Of a stretch of DNA of 64,000 nt, positions 11,451-23,425 are shown piece by piece. The notes beneath the pieces are model-generated. The model had not been told where the DNA came from and ran no database searches. It worked only from the letters and a program-made list of their open reading frames with translations. The DNA is from Diphasiastrum complanatum (taxonomy: Eukaryota; Streptophyta; Lycopodiopsida; Lycopodiales; Lycopodiaceae): the NCBI GenBank assembly GCA_029204225.1, contig CM055106.1, positions 12,212,107 through 12,276,106 of the forward strand, in the 5' to 3' direction. Position numbers and translations under genes: made by a program. Positions within the stretch are counted from its first letter, which is position 1; every line of letters begins with the position of its first letter.

Positions 11451-11559
11451 AATTAAGCTTTACATGCTATTATCTCTGTTTGTGCAAGAACTTGTGAGCC
11501 CAATTCAAGCAAAAAAGCTGTTTATCACTTTTATTTACCTTTTCTTGAAAACTGTTTGG

Positions 11560-13085
11560 ATCAAAGAGGATAGAATCAAGATTTTTAGATCAGAATTGAC
11601 ATTGTACAACATCAGTTCGAAGAAGTGCTACAATTTATCGGGAAATTACAGCTACAAAATCAGATGCTTCATGGAGAACTTATCAAGGTCAGCCTTCAAA
11701 ATAAGGACCTACAAAAAACTATTGACATGATGCAAGTGAAAGGGGTGCAGGATATTAATTCGCAGCAAGATGTGGAAAGTAAAATCTCGTCTTTGGCAAA
11801 GCAAGTGGAAGAAACTCGTACTTGGGCTTCGGTTCTTAAGCAAGATGGTAATGTCTCCTCCAACCAAGTTCAACCCTGTTCAATGAATTCTACTTTGGAG
11901 AATGTTTTTACTGAACAAGACGAAAGAGCCAAGAAGGATCTTAATATCTGAGTTAGGGGTATTCCTAATGGAAACAAGGCCCTTGATGAGGCGAAAGACC
12001 TTCTTGTATCTAAACTCTCACATAATACTGAGGGATTTGACACTGCTTGGAGGAGATAAGGTCTTATTCATAAAGCTTAGTTCCATTGAACAACGCAATG
12101 TTGCTTTACGCCTTAGAGCTAAGCTCAAAGGTACTTTTATTTTTATTGATGAAGATCTAACACACACACAATGGCAAGCAAGGAGATTGGTCATTCATGA
12201 GGCCAATGCTCAGCCATTACGAATTGGTTTTTGGAATTGTAACGGTGTGCTTTCATCTGAGATTTTCACTCTTTTTTGCAGAAACGTGATATTTTTCTCT
12301 TAGCAGAGACTCATGAATCACTATATCGACCTCTTCCAGCCATTCCGGATTATTCCTGGCATTCAGCATAGAGGACCACACGTGGCTCTGGTGGTGTTGC
12401 ATGTCTTACCAAGGGTTAAGCTGCTCAAAAGTGATCCATTTGCACGATTTATTTGGTTACAGTTTTTTGGTCACTACTTGGGGCTACCTCAAGATCTATT
12501 TCTCGCAATTTGTTATTTTGCACCTCAGACATCAGCTTTTGCACACTATGGTGGTGACCCCTTCTAGGCTATCTCTGATGATATAGCCAGCTTTGCACAG
12601 CAGGGCCTTATTCTTTTAGCAGGAGATTTTAATGCTCATACCAGCACCCAGCAAACAGAGTTTCATGCTGATAGTGATTTTCTACATATACCCAATTGCA
12701 AATATGTCAATTTGTCCTTTTTATCGTTTTGGATGTGGGTTTGGATAGGACAGGATGCAGATACCCCGGCTACACACTTTGGAGAGTAGTTGATTGGACT
12801 TGCAGAAGCTCAGTTGTTAGCCATTTTGAATGGCCTATCTCGATGGTCGTCATCATCTGTGTTTACCTGTCATCCGCACGGGGGTGGACACAGCGTTGTT
12901 GACTACTTCATTGGCTCACCAGCCTTGATTCCATTTCTTCATACTTTTTATATTATGCACCCTACCATTTTCGATCACTCTCTATTGCTCCTGTCTCTGG
13001 GCCGTGCTACTCGTGGTACTGTTACGACACCTCATTCCACACGTCGCCATCGTCCATCCTTCTCTCCACTTGGTCTTCCTACGTA
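11560..13085 (+). mobile_element. LINE copy A: ORF1-like protein and 5' part of endonuclease
   Basis: ORF1-like part at 11625-12200: a helical segment (MLQFIGKLQLQNQMLHGELI), TRTWASVLKQDG, then across stops VRGIPNGNKALDEAKDLLV and FIKLSSIEQRNVALRLRAKL. An endonuclease follows in broken frames from about 12220: RIGFWNCNGV, RDIFLLAETHES and LILLAGDFNAH (about 12605-12640), FTCHPHGGGHSVVDYFIGSP and DHSLLLLSL (12960-12995). These are landmarks of the APE-type endonuclease of LINEs. Several stops and frameshifts make it inactive. The element sits antisense in the 8.2-kb SSIII intron. Confidence 0.8.
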
Positions 13086-16000
13086 CACTTCCTCTCTGTC
13101 CACAATGCTCAACGATTTCCCCTTTCTCATATGGGTTCATGTCACCGGACGAGCTATTGGTTTGGATAGAGATCTCTTCATTGCCGCATGTTACTTCCCT
13201 CCAGAGTCCTCGTTTGTGGACGGATCAGGATCTCCTAATGCTGATTTCTCAGCAGACATTGTCAGATTTACAGATCGGGGCTATGTCCTTCTCACTCGCG
13301 ACTTTAATGACACTACTGATACATTACGCACGCGAGCTATTGATTGCGAGGACATTGGTATCATCATGGCCTCAGAGAGGATGGGCCCTATTACGAGCTA
13401 TGGTGAGTACCTTCTAGATGGTTGAAGCTCACAAGTTGGCCATTTACAATGGCTTAGCTTGTTGGCCACACTCTAGCAGATTCACTTGCCACCCACATAG
13501 CGGAGGACAGAGTGTTGTCGACTATCTCATGGGGTCACCAGCTTTTATCCCTGTTATGTCTGATTTCCACATTCTTCCCACTACCCTCTCCGATCACTCC
13601 TTCCTATCCTTCAGTATGTGATCCATCCCGATTTTCCGTCCACCCACTACTCCACTTATTCCTCGAGCACCCAAGTACACTTTTGATTGTTCCCACATCA
13701 CGACATACCAGGAGGCCGTCAGCTGATTTCTTTGTCATTTTCCACACCACACACCGTTGGAAACACAAGCTATCTTCCTAAACACTTCACTCCATACTGC
13801 TGCATCCTCTTCCTTTCCCTCTAAACCACATCAACGTCCACCCACTTCGCCACACCCTATCCCACCTCTCTGGTTTGACGCCGAGTGTCGTTCTCTTCAT
13901 CTCCAAGTCACCCAAGCTAGGTCTCATAACACACATCTCCTTCCTGCAGCTCGTCGATCTTTCCATTTTGCCCTCCGTCGGAAGAAACAAGCGTATGAAA
14001 CCCAGAAAGGGAAATGCTTAGTCGATTCCCTTTGCAGTTCCTCCACTGGTGCCTTCTGGAGGGAATTCCTTCCCCGTACTCCACCTCCTCCTCTCACTGA
14101 CCTTCATACTTGGACTACATATGGCACTACTTTATATACTGCACCCACAGACACACCCATCTCCATCTCTCCCCGGCCGACCAATTTCACTTTCTTCACC
14201 TCGGACATGGTTCTGACGGCCATCAAGAGACTAAAAACCCGTTGCACCCGTGATCCGAACTCCTTATCCATGTTGTAGACACACTATCACCTACCCTAGC
14301 CACTTTGCTCAATCGAGCAGTTGTCTCCGGCTTCCCTTCCTCCTGGTGTACCAAAACTGGTGACTCCATGGACCCTGGTAATTATCGCACCATTATGGTT
14401 GGGCATATCATTGCTAAGCTATACGGCACCATCCTCCAGTCAGCAATCACTTCTGAGGCAGAATCCAGGAGATTACATGCATTGGGCCAGGCGGGTTTCA
14501 GAGCACACTACTCCACCACAGATCACATCTTCACCCTTCGGGCCATTATTGAGGAGGCCGGACACAAGAAAGAGCAGGTCTACTGCTGTTTTGTTGACTT
14601 CAAGAAAGCCTTCGACTCTGTTCCACGATCCCTTCTCATCCAGCGGCTACGTGATCTTGGTTTTTCTATTGACACGATCTTGGCAATGATGGCACTCTAC
14701 AAGAGAGTCCTTGGCTGTTTTCGGAGTGACACCGGCATCTCAAATCATATATGGAGTACCTTTGGCATGAAACAAGGTTGTTCTCTATCTCCAACCCTGT
14801 TTGGGCTATATATCGACGAGCTTGAGAGAGTCATTGAGGGATGTGGTGGTACAGGTTGCAGACTTGGGAGTATCTTGATGCTATGCTTTTATATGCCGAT
14901 GACGTGGTTCTCTTATCTCCTACCAGAGAGGGTTTACAGCGACAACTCGACAGTGTTCATGCCTTCTGCAGTAGATGGGGACTGGGGATTAAGATACTGA
15001 AAACCAAAGTTATGGTTTTCAACACATCGCGAGCTTTTATGCAGCGCAGGCACTCATCTTTGATAGGCAGCCCTTAGAGGTTGTATCTTCTTACACTTAC
15101 CTTGGCGTACTTTTTATAGGCCCTATCTTTGGTATGCGACAGGCAACTTCCGCCAGGCTTGGGAAGGGTCACGCCTCCCTTGTCCAGTTAGAGCGTTTAT
15201 GTTTCAGATGATTTATTCGGGATGCCTTGAGTAATTGTCAACTTTTTGATACTCTCGTCAACTCCACAGCCCTATATGCAGCAAAGGTATCGTGCACAGG
15301 TCTTACATCATCTGATTGGGCTGGCAGTATTTCACGACTGCAGGTTCTCATGCTATCTCGGATGATACGGGCTAAGCTGTCTGTCCCACATCAGATTATA
15401 CTCACAGAGTTCGCGGTTCCACCCATACAACTGTCCACCATCTTCCAGCTTATCCTGTATATTCAGCGTATCATGATGCTACCCACAGATGAGCAGAGAT
15501 ACATACAGACGGCACTTGCTTCATCACGACACCTTTATGACCAGGGGCATTGACTATCATGGTTCCCTCAGGCCTCCCAGATACTGGACACACTTGGCAT
15601 ATCCATCACAGACCTTCCATCAGGCACCCATGAGTATATCAGACCCTTTCTTTATGGCACTTATGATACTTGAGATGTCCCTTCTGCGACAGGACCTATG
15701 CCAGACAGCTCAGCATGCTTATCCAGACACACAGACATCCTTCTTCTCACGAAGAAGATCACGTCCTGATGCAGACATGACTGACAGCGATTACTATGAC
15801 ATTCCCAGGACAAAGACGACGCACCACCCAGCCTCAGGCGACCACGAGAGTTACACGTCCCACCAGACCTCCTATACAGAGACGCACTACACATGTTCAT
15901 GCTCATACACGATGCCAGCGAGCCCCAGTGCAACCCGATGTTGCAGCTCGCATTACATCCTTCTACAGCACCAACACAAACCTGACATCTTGACATGGAC

Positions 16001-16195
16001 ACACATGATTTTCATGCACAGGCTGTCTCATTTATGTACTTAGCTTAGTTTGTACTACACGTTTTCTTTATTACAGCTTTGGAGACGCTTTAGAAGCTCT
16101 CATGGTCACCACATACGTGACATGTACTTCTTTTGTCTTATATGCCTCTTGGCATGGAAAAAACATTAATAAAGCTTTCTTTCTTTCTTCTGGAC
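13086..16195 (+). mobile_element. LINE copy B: endonuclease part, reverse transcriptase and 3' end
   Basis: Starts again within the endonuclease (FPFLIWVHVTGRAIGLDRDL, GYVLLTRDFNDTTDT, FTCHPHSGGQSVVDYLMGSP), then the linker, then RT at 14305-15080: NYRTIMVGHIIAKLYGTILQ, CCFVDFKKAFDSVPRSLL, FGMKQGCSLSPTLFGLYIDE. After a frameshift near 14870 comes LYADDVVLLS, the YADD catalytic box. C-terminal sequence continues to about 15555 and then degenerates to a 3' UTR. The 3' end carries a 5-bp-stem hairpin (16142-16155), AATAAAGC and a CTTT-type tail. Multiple stops and at least two frameshifts make it inactive. The order (endonuclease, then endonuclease again) shows that A and B are different insertions head to tail. 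Confidence 0.9.
16142..16155 (+). other. LINE 3'-end hairpin
   Basis: ATGCC-TCTT-GGCAT: stem of 5 bp and loop of 4. It is preceded by GTCTTAT, and followed 12 nt later by AATAAAG and a CTTTC tail. Shared, with altered stem bases, by the ends at 20658-20674, 21449-21462 and 63945-63958. Confidence 0.8.
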
Positions 16196-16250
16196 CCGTT
16201 CGGTTCAAAGGTTCGAACCGCGGTTCGCGGTTCGATGCAACTATGGTTCA
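16195..16250. repeat. Palindromic-word locus (GGTTCGAACCGCGGTTCG)
   Basis: CGTTCGGTTC, GGTTCGAACCGCGGTTCG and CGGTTCGATGCAACTATGG, directly after the LINE tail and about 100 bp from the SSIII exon at 16350. Confidence 0.8.
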
Positions 16251-16349
16251 ACTGCTGGTCATTTACAAAATTGTGCTTTCTAAATACTTCCAAACTGACA
16301 TCTCTTTCATATCGTGGGAAAAGAAAGGAAAGGACTGCAAAAGGGGTAC

Positions 16350-16531
16350 CTTAGCTATAGGAGCCATCTCCACTGCTACATGGACAACATTCAATGGTGG
16401 CTCTTTGATTGCGCTACCATTGATGGGGATATGATAGTCTAGCCCATTTCTGTTGTCGTAAATGCCTCCTTCCACATCTCCTCGTTCTGAAAAGACAAAG
16501 TCCATCACATAGGCATCTTGGGGTACTGGAA
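16350..16531 (-). CDS. SS3: SSIII exon: end of CBM53-3 and start of GT5 domain
   Basis: 182 bp. The acceptor TTTGTATTTTGCAG ends at 16532; the donor GTACCC begins at 16349. The product reads VPVPQDAYVMDFVFSERGD, GGIYDNRNGLDYHIPI, then KEPPLNVVHVAVEMAPIAK. The second half is the first beta strand of the glycogen/starch synthase catalytic domain (family pattern HIAVEMAPIAKVGGLGD). The exon stops exactly after the Lys of the KxGGLGD ADP-glucose-binding motif, and the rest of that motif is 8.2 kb away in the next exon. A LINE inserted antisense to the gene ends only about 155 bp downstream of this exon on the map. Confidence 0.95.
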
Positions 16532-17988
16532 CTGCAAAATACAAAAGCAATCCTCGTTAAGTCATGTATATTTCAGTAGATGCAACAAAACACTCTATGA
16601 TCTCCATGAAAGAAAAACAACGATGAGTTTTTTTTGCTGAAAGTTAGTTTTCTCTTCCTCTGTTTTGTCACTATGACTTCACAACAAAACACAAAATTAG
16701 AATTATGGAAAGGCAACAAACAGATAGCTTTCATTCATCTGAGTAGATTGAAATGTCTGAAATCTGAAAGGAAACCTGCAGCAATAAAGAAACCGGTTTG
16801 ATTTTCGAATACTTGGTTCTGTTATTAAGTCTGCAAGCATACACATTTCTTACAGAAATCTCGGAATCATCAACCTTCTGTGTAAAGGCATGAATAAGAC
16901 TTTCAGCTAATCAGGAAAAACTGATTCACATCTAGAATTGTCTTTTCCACTTTGGCTGGAATGGAGTCTAAGTCGAATTCCCTTGCCAATCCAAAATCTA
17001 CTTCTATTCATGGTCAGTTCAAGGTCAAAGCAGTAAGTTCTTAAACTAACTAAACTGCTAGGTGCCGTTTCAAACAATCTCAGGAATCACCTTCCCACTA
17101 CCGGTGCAAATTCCACACAAATGACTAGCTTGATGTCAGTTGTTCTGAGAAAAAAATGGCAAAGTATTATTGGAATTCTAACGTGCATGTGGCAGGGATC
17201 ATGAGTAGAAAACTCACCACTGCAACTGGTTTTTAAAACCATGAACTTGGCTTCTTGACCAACTACAGCATCATGTAGTCTGATGGATAGAGGGGAAACA
17301 TTCACCTTGACCTAGTAAACGATGTGAAAAGATTGACATCATGGTTACTAGGGTGACAACTACATAGTCCACAGCCATCTTCAAAATGACCCAGAATGGA
17401 TGCACACACGTATACCACAGTTCTGTATGATAAATGAATGTAGATGGCATACAAAAGGCTAGAAATCCACCTACTAGAATTTCAAATAATCATAAACTCA
17501 CCTGTTAAGCTACTTCATGATAGCCTGAACACAAGTGAGGTAGTTGTTAAGACTAGATAATCACTTCTTGATAGAAGCTTATGGAACTTGTCAAAAGACA
17601 TTAGCATCACCTAAATTTAGAAGCACGAGTTGCGAATGTATCACTTCAAGAGCTACCATGAAGATGCTACTCTGAGAAAAAGGTTGTCTTGTACCAATGA
17701 GCTGCTTGGGTGCATAAAGAGATTAAGGTTCTTTGAAAAACAAAAACAGAAAGATGACAGATGTTCAAGAACTTTACTGAAAACTACCATTGAGACCTAT
17801 TGGGGTAAAATGGAATGAAATTTATTATTAGACATAGCACCTTCAAAAGAATTGTTTATGTTTTAGCTACATAGAGCAAAATTCGGCTATCGCGGTGCTC
17901 ATATATGCCTATGGCATTCAATTACCCTAAATCAGTTAAAAAAAAACCTGCAAAAAAGGACAAACCTCAAGGTCAGATAGAGACTTAC
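16532..17988. other. SSIII intron, 1.46 kb
   Basis: No mobile element or gene recognised. The minus frame at 17087-17305 is not an exon: the flanking SSIII exons join perfectly without it. Confidence 0.7.
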
Positions 17989-18259
17989 CACATGCCTTTA
18001 GATGAGTGCCATGTCCCGTGGCAATCATTTTGAGAGGAGGCAATACACCCAGCCTATGCGTCCAGCAGTTGAAGGAGTATCTCATCCAGACTTCTGCTTT
18101 CCCTTTAAGAATGGTACTCGAAGGATTGTAGAACACATCTACTTTCTCTCCAGCTCTGACGTCAACTGGGTCTGTGTAGAATACATGTGCTTGAGATTTC
18201 AAAAAGGCCTGCTTTGATTTCGCTTTCATTTCAAGGTTGATTCGCTCTCGATGCTCAGC
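17989..18259 (-). CDS. SS3: SSIII exon: third CBM53 module
   Basis: 271 bp, opening in phase 0 after a CAATGTAG acceptor and closing at a consensus GTAAGT donor (17988). It encodes AEHRERINLEMKAKSKQAFL, then SQAHVFYTDPVDVRAG, VDVFYNPSSTILKGKAEVW, SFNCWTHRLGVLPP and GTHLKAC. This is the third starch-binding repeat of SSIII; VFYNP, the SFNxWTHRxG box and LPPxKM are family landmarks. The last codon is split (TGT G | TT) and continues directly into the exon at 16531, giving HLKAC-VPVPQDAYVMDF. The acceptor-side exon boundary and phase agree with the upstream exon. I see no break or missing landmark. Confidence 0.94.
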
Positions 18260-20620
18260 CTACATTGGGCACCGTTTTGTCAAGCTGACTGAAGCCAGAT
18301 ATGCAACATGCAAGCAAAAAATGAGATACTACAACTTGTAGCTGAGGCAACACTAAAACCAACAATTCTCACGGATCTCGAATCTTGGGCACATCACAAG
18401 AACCATACCCATTAACTACCCATTAACAATGCATCAGTATATCCAAAACCTCAATCCCACAGCTGCAGAATGTTGATTTGAACAATGAAAGTTAAAATGA
18501 AAAATCATTGAATGATTTCCTGTAATATCTTTTTTAAACTTGTGTGATTTAAAAGGTTGAATAGGTGTACCGTACTTGCAGCATCGCGATTCGGGTTAGG
18601 GTTTGGAGAATCATTTTTCTTTTTTGGGTGGGCAATATGGGTATCAGCTTGAAGCTCTTGGCAAGAGCAGTGCATTTTATGCAGGTTGCCAGTAGTTTCA
18701 GGTACAGTATGCAGCTGGAACCAAACTTATGTAAAGAACCAGATTTATGTAAAAAATTCATGTAAAAAACCAGATTTACGTTAAAAAAAAAATTGAAATT
18801 CGATTCTCATGTGCGAATCGCGATTCATGGGGGTTGTGAATCATGAATTGCGATTCGCTGCAACAATGAGGTGTACTACTAAATTTCAGGGCGTAAGTCG
18901 TTCTAACAATCACATAATCCAAAGCAATGATCTAGCATACAATGAAAAGATGAAAGGGAACCCAGGTGGGGGGGAGGGGGGTCATTGATTGAAAGTCCTT
19001 ATCCACATATTCATGACCTTACACCATATGAAGCACTTTGGCCTATTTATCATCATATGATTCAAGGTACATTGCAAGCACACTTAATAGCATATACAAC
19101 CTTGTCCCTATGCCAATAAAGCTGGTAGCACAACATCTATTATATTAGCATGCCCTCCAAAGGACAGCTTCGTGGGAGTTTTAGTCATGTCATAAATACC
19201 CAAGCACACTTTCTATAGGCATGGCATATATGCACACGACTGTTACTGCATGTCTCATCTATGCATCATTGGTATCTCCTTTGCTATGTTGGGTATAATG
19301 TCTAGACATTTGACATCTATAAATCTTTATGTACTGTGTGCATTCACTTGATTTTAATGCCAAGCATCTATACATACGGGATGCGGTATCCTGCTTTATG
19401 GGACCTCCAAGAAGTCTTTAGGGTTGTTCTTTTGCCTTTCCACAATAAATGCTTGCCGAAAATTAATGTGTTGCACACTCTCTATTGGCCACATGCAATT
19501 CCAAACAAAATGCATGCATACAGTCTTTAAGGCACAAGCACAACACTTTAAATGAATGTTCTGTGAACTTAACTGAACTTTTCAGCTTTCATTGAGCACC
19601 AACCACTTCAATGTAATTTTTAATTCAAGCGTTGGGCCTTTAACGGAATGATTGGACCCATGCTTCACAACGAGGCTTTGCAAACTTCCTGTTCAGCAAA
19701 CAAAAGAACCTTTCACCTTTCACTGCAGAATGAGGTTCTGTAAGCCTTCAAGTTGGAACCTACTTTTCAGAACAAAGTTTCGAAACCTTTCACGTGCCAT
19801 AAGCACAACTCAGGAAAGTTCAACTTTTAGATCAGGGATTCTATCCTTTCATGACAGATTGGAGCCTCCTTAAAGACCTCAAGGGGTCGTCTCGTTTGAT
19901 GAGACTCCCTCAACACTTTCTCTCTTTTTCAAGTTGCAAACTTCAAGTTGAATACTGTGGGGTAGCAGCAGGTCGAAAGAATGAGGCTTCGTACAATGTC
20001 CTTCCAAGGGAAAATCATGCTAATAGGCTGCAAAAGTATGGCAGCAGTAATGGCTGTAAGCATTCACACGTTGCAGAAAGAAAAGCAGATTAGCAAAGGA
20101 TAACATTGATTTCAATGCTGCATTTCACTCATGTGGACTTTTCACAAGGCTGCATGTGAACATATCCCACACTTGTTATTACATGAGATGGGCTGGATTC
20201 TGCAAAAACGCTTGTTTCCTCCACATTACAGCAAACTCCTAGATTGCTAAAGCAGGTTGCCTTCCATGTTGGGCATTCCACGCAATGAGCACCTTTAATA
20301 TTCCACAGTGCACCACTATTCCTTTGACAATCCATTCATTGCAAAACTGTATTCTACACACAATACAACCTACAGCTTGCTAAAATTTTCAGCACTCAGT
20401 CACATGGGTCTTCTGCTTTTATGCATCATATTCAACTTCAGGGTGTAAATCTTACACCCTTCCAACCAGTACACATAAGAAAGCACTCGCTAATAAATTA
20501 ACATGACATTGTAGAAACATGAACACACAAGATCATATGGAGAGAAATGCACAATAAACTACTTCTACATTAGTGTCTCTGTCAGACTATAATAAAATGA
20601 GAAAGAACATAATGAACCAA
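18260..20620. other. SSIII intron, no gene recognised
   Basis: Word locus at 18585-18865 (ATTCGGGTTAGG, then TGCGAATCGCGATTCATG and GAATTGCGATTCGCTGCAAC). A G-rich stretch lies at 18966-18984. The remaining sequence may be decayed transposon DNA but gave no recognisable protein. Confidence 0.5.
18785..18865. repeat. Palindromic-word locus (GAATCGCGATTC)
   Basis: GAAATTCGATTCTC, TGCGAATCGCGATTCATG, GTGAATCATGAATTGCG and GATTCGCTGCAAC in 80 bp, after an A run; it ends in the GCAAC motif seen at several sister loci. Confidence 0.75.
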
Positions 20621-20624
20621 AGAG

Positions 20625-21160
20625 AGAAAGAAAGAAAGAAAGCTTTATTAATGTCTTGATATCCAAAAGGTATATAAGACCAAAGGCATATCTCAAGTTT
20701 GTTTAAATCACGAGGGTATAAACGTCTCTAGTACAACTCAAGAAAGTAAATACAAGAAAGTACATGAAATCTGCGTAGGCTACAAAATCCTGGATGAGAA
20801 TAGAATAAGCTATATCAACTTTGTGGGTAATTGTTGTTATCATGGAATGTAGCTAAAGCAAGAAGTCATGGTAGGTGCTCCTAGTGCTTATACTGAAGGA
20901 ACTGTAGATGAGGTGCCGCATGTCATTGTGGGTGATGTCGATTTGTATGAGTTTGTGTAGCATGGTGTGAGGCTCTGGTGGCTGTAGGTCTCAACATCTG
21001 ACGTTATCTTTTATCTTGAACAATGTCAAACTGGGATGTCTGTTTCATACTTTGACACTAACTCAAATCCTAATGAAGACCCGGGTTGTAGTTTGGTAAA
21101 GAACGAGGTGATGTCAAGCTGAGTATCCGTCTTACACTATTGGACCTCCTGACCCAAATC
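20625..21160 (-). mobile_element. LINE 3' end (3' UTR fragment)
   Basis: On the minus strand the sequence ends GTCTTATATACC-TTTT-GGATATC, then CATTAATAAAGC and CTTTCTTTC. This is the same layout as the plus-strand LINE end at 16142-16195, with one bulged base in the stem. No RT coding sequence is recognisable, so it is a strongly 5'-truncated copy; the left boundary is uncertain. Confidence 0.7.
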
Positions 21161-21354
21161 TCTTCAAAACCAGTGCATCTTACATATCATCATAACAACA
21201 GAGTGTGGATCCTCATATGAGGCGCAAAGTTTGGCCAGGTAGTCCCAAAAGAGACAATGGTATCTCCCTCTGATCTCAGAATATGCAAGGTACCAAAAAT
21301 TGAAGTACTTCTCTGACTCCACCTCATCCATGGTACAAAAGCGCAAATTAAAGT

Positions 21355-21360
<6 letters not shown>

Positions 21361-21427
<67 letters not shown>
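21361..21427. repeat. (GA)n microsatellite forming a LINE tail
   Basis: 67 bp of GA directly after the LINE 3' hairpin block, taking the place of a poly(A) tail. Confidence 0.95.
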
Positions 21428-21431
<4 letters not shown>

Positions 21432-22000
21432 ACTAAGGTCTTTTCTTGGTACCAAAAGGTACATAAAACAAAAAGTACATCGCAAGTGTGTGTCATTTCA
21501 TGGGAGCATATAAAACGTCTCTTAAATGAAACTAAAAAATGCATATCATATAGTCAAAAACGAACAACTAAAATAAACTATATTAGTCAAGCTAGCATAT
21601 AAGGCTCATGGAGTGTAATGAGACTAAGAAGTCCATGAGGACGAAAGAAAGATGTGATGGTGGTGGAAGCGGGAGTGATTGTTGATGGATTACAGCTAGC
21701 ACTTGGAAGTGGAGCAACACGATGAAGCATGCAATCTGCATTGTCTTAGAGTGTAGTGTCAGGTAGGAACATCTGCCTCATCCTTTGAACGCTCAACATC
21801 AAAACCTTGTGGTGAGCAATAGCACTGGAAGTATGAGGTGATGGGAAATCACAGTCTCTGGTACTGTACGTACTATAAACCTTGATCCTCAAGCAGAACA
21901 TCTCTCTGATTATCGATGGAACAAAAATATACTCTGCATCAATGATACAAATATTGTCTGCATAGGAGATTGAGGAATGTCACACTGACTAATCATGTAA
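21361..22000 (-). mobile_element. LINE 3' end with expanded (CT)n tail
   Basis: The minus strand reads GTTTTAT, GTACC-TTTT-GGTAC hairpin (21449-21462), then TTAGTAAAAC and a 67-bp CT tail (21361-21427 as GA on the plus strand). The body shows similarities to the copy at 20.6 kb but no protein. Boundaries on the right are uncertain; the Copia element starts at 22068. Confidence 0.65.
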
Positions 22001-22430
22001 GAGGCTCCTCACATGGAACCCCCTGAAAATGCCCTGCCTCAACCTTTACCCAGTGCGATGAAAGTAGAGTTGGAAATGGTGAAGTCAACCAACCTTTTTG
22101 GGACGTTCCCTGAACAACCATTAGTGGAATATAAATATAGAACAGAAATCAAAAGGAAAGCGAAGAGACGAAAAAGATATAGAAATAGACAGAATTGTAA
22201 GAGGAGTGTCAAGCCTCTATTTGGCGACCGCACTGTCAACTCACTCTGTACAAAGGATGTTCCGTTCTTCCAACAGTGTTATTTTGCGTTGTTGTATTTG
22301 ATTGATTGTTGCATTGTCTATGATTCGTATTTTCTTATCTAGTTCCCACAATTTCGCACATCACACAGCACGCTTCCGGTGATTCGATACTTCCCCAACA
22401 TGGTATCAAAGCAGGTTCATTAGATACAAT

Positions 22431-23020
22431 ATGGCTACTACAATTCAGGCAAAAATCACGATCAATCTTGATGGCGCAAACTACCGCATATGGAAGTTCA
22501 AGATAAAGACACTTCTAAAGGGCGAAGGGATATGGTTAGTGAATGATCTCACAAAGCCAAAACCTCCAGAGGGAGATCCAAAGAGGGCGGAATGGGTAAG
22601 CAAGGATGAGCGCACAATGGCGATCATCGTATCCTCCATAAGCGAAGACATCCTCTTGCAGATTGAAGACTGCCAAAGCAGCCATGAAGCGTGGGAAAAG
22701 CTGAAGCAAAAGTACGAAGTGAGGACAACTACATCAGCTATGCACCTCCACAATTAGATACATAACTTGAGATGGGATAGAAACGAGCTGGATCAACATG
22801 TAGAGAAGATCAAGACGATCTTCGCACAGCTCTCTGCATTTGGACAAGAGCATAAAGTCCCAGCACCCCAGCAGCTGATCTACTTTATGGTAGCAGACAA
22901 AATATTGATGAGAGATGAGGGAGAAAAAAATGGAGAGCAGGAGAAGGCCCTTTTTGCAAGGGGAAAGAAGAACAAAAACAAGCCCAAAATTGATAAGACT
23001 CAAATGAAGTTATGATCATT
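22431..23020 (+). pseudogene. Copia gag (UBN2-type) with stop
   Basis: LDGANYRIWKFKIKTLL and EDCQSSHEAWEKLKQKYEV are typical of plant Copia gag. A stop follows MHLHN (22755); the frame resumes with HNLRWDRNELDQHVEKIKTI. A decayed CCHC region follows near 23010-23110 (HCRKSGHTADKC, HCKKKGHSA). The protein would have formed the particle of the retroelement; this copy is dead. Confidence 0.85.
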
Positions 23021-23425
23021 GTCGCAAGTCGGGTCATACAGCAGACAAATGCTAGTTTAATCCGACTATACCTTGCACTCATTGCAAGAAAAAGGGGCAT
23101 TCAGCAAACGATGATCCCAAAGGAAAACACAAGTCGCAGAATCATCTAAAGATGGTGACAAGAACGACAATGCATTCACAGTTATCGATGAAGAGTCCAC
23201 GACTTACACGCAACATGATTATGACATAGTGATTGATTCAGAAGCCACATCTCATATCACCTGCAACAAGAATGTTCTAATGAACTACAAGGCACTCAAC
23301 AACACAAGAACAATGATACTGGGGGATGGGAGCAAACACGATGTCGAAGGCATCGGAACTCTTCAGCTCCGTACATTGTCCCCTCGGGACATATAGAGCT
23401 ACAAGGAGCACTCTATGTACCCACA

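Noticed and set aside
17087-17305. Minus open frame between SSIII exons as an extra exon
   Set aside because: The exons at 17989 and 16531 join in frame (TGT G|TT) and match the family without it.
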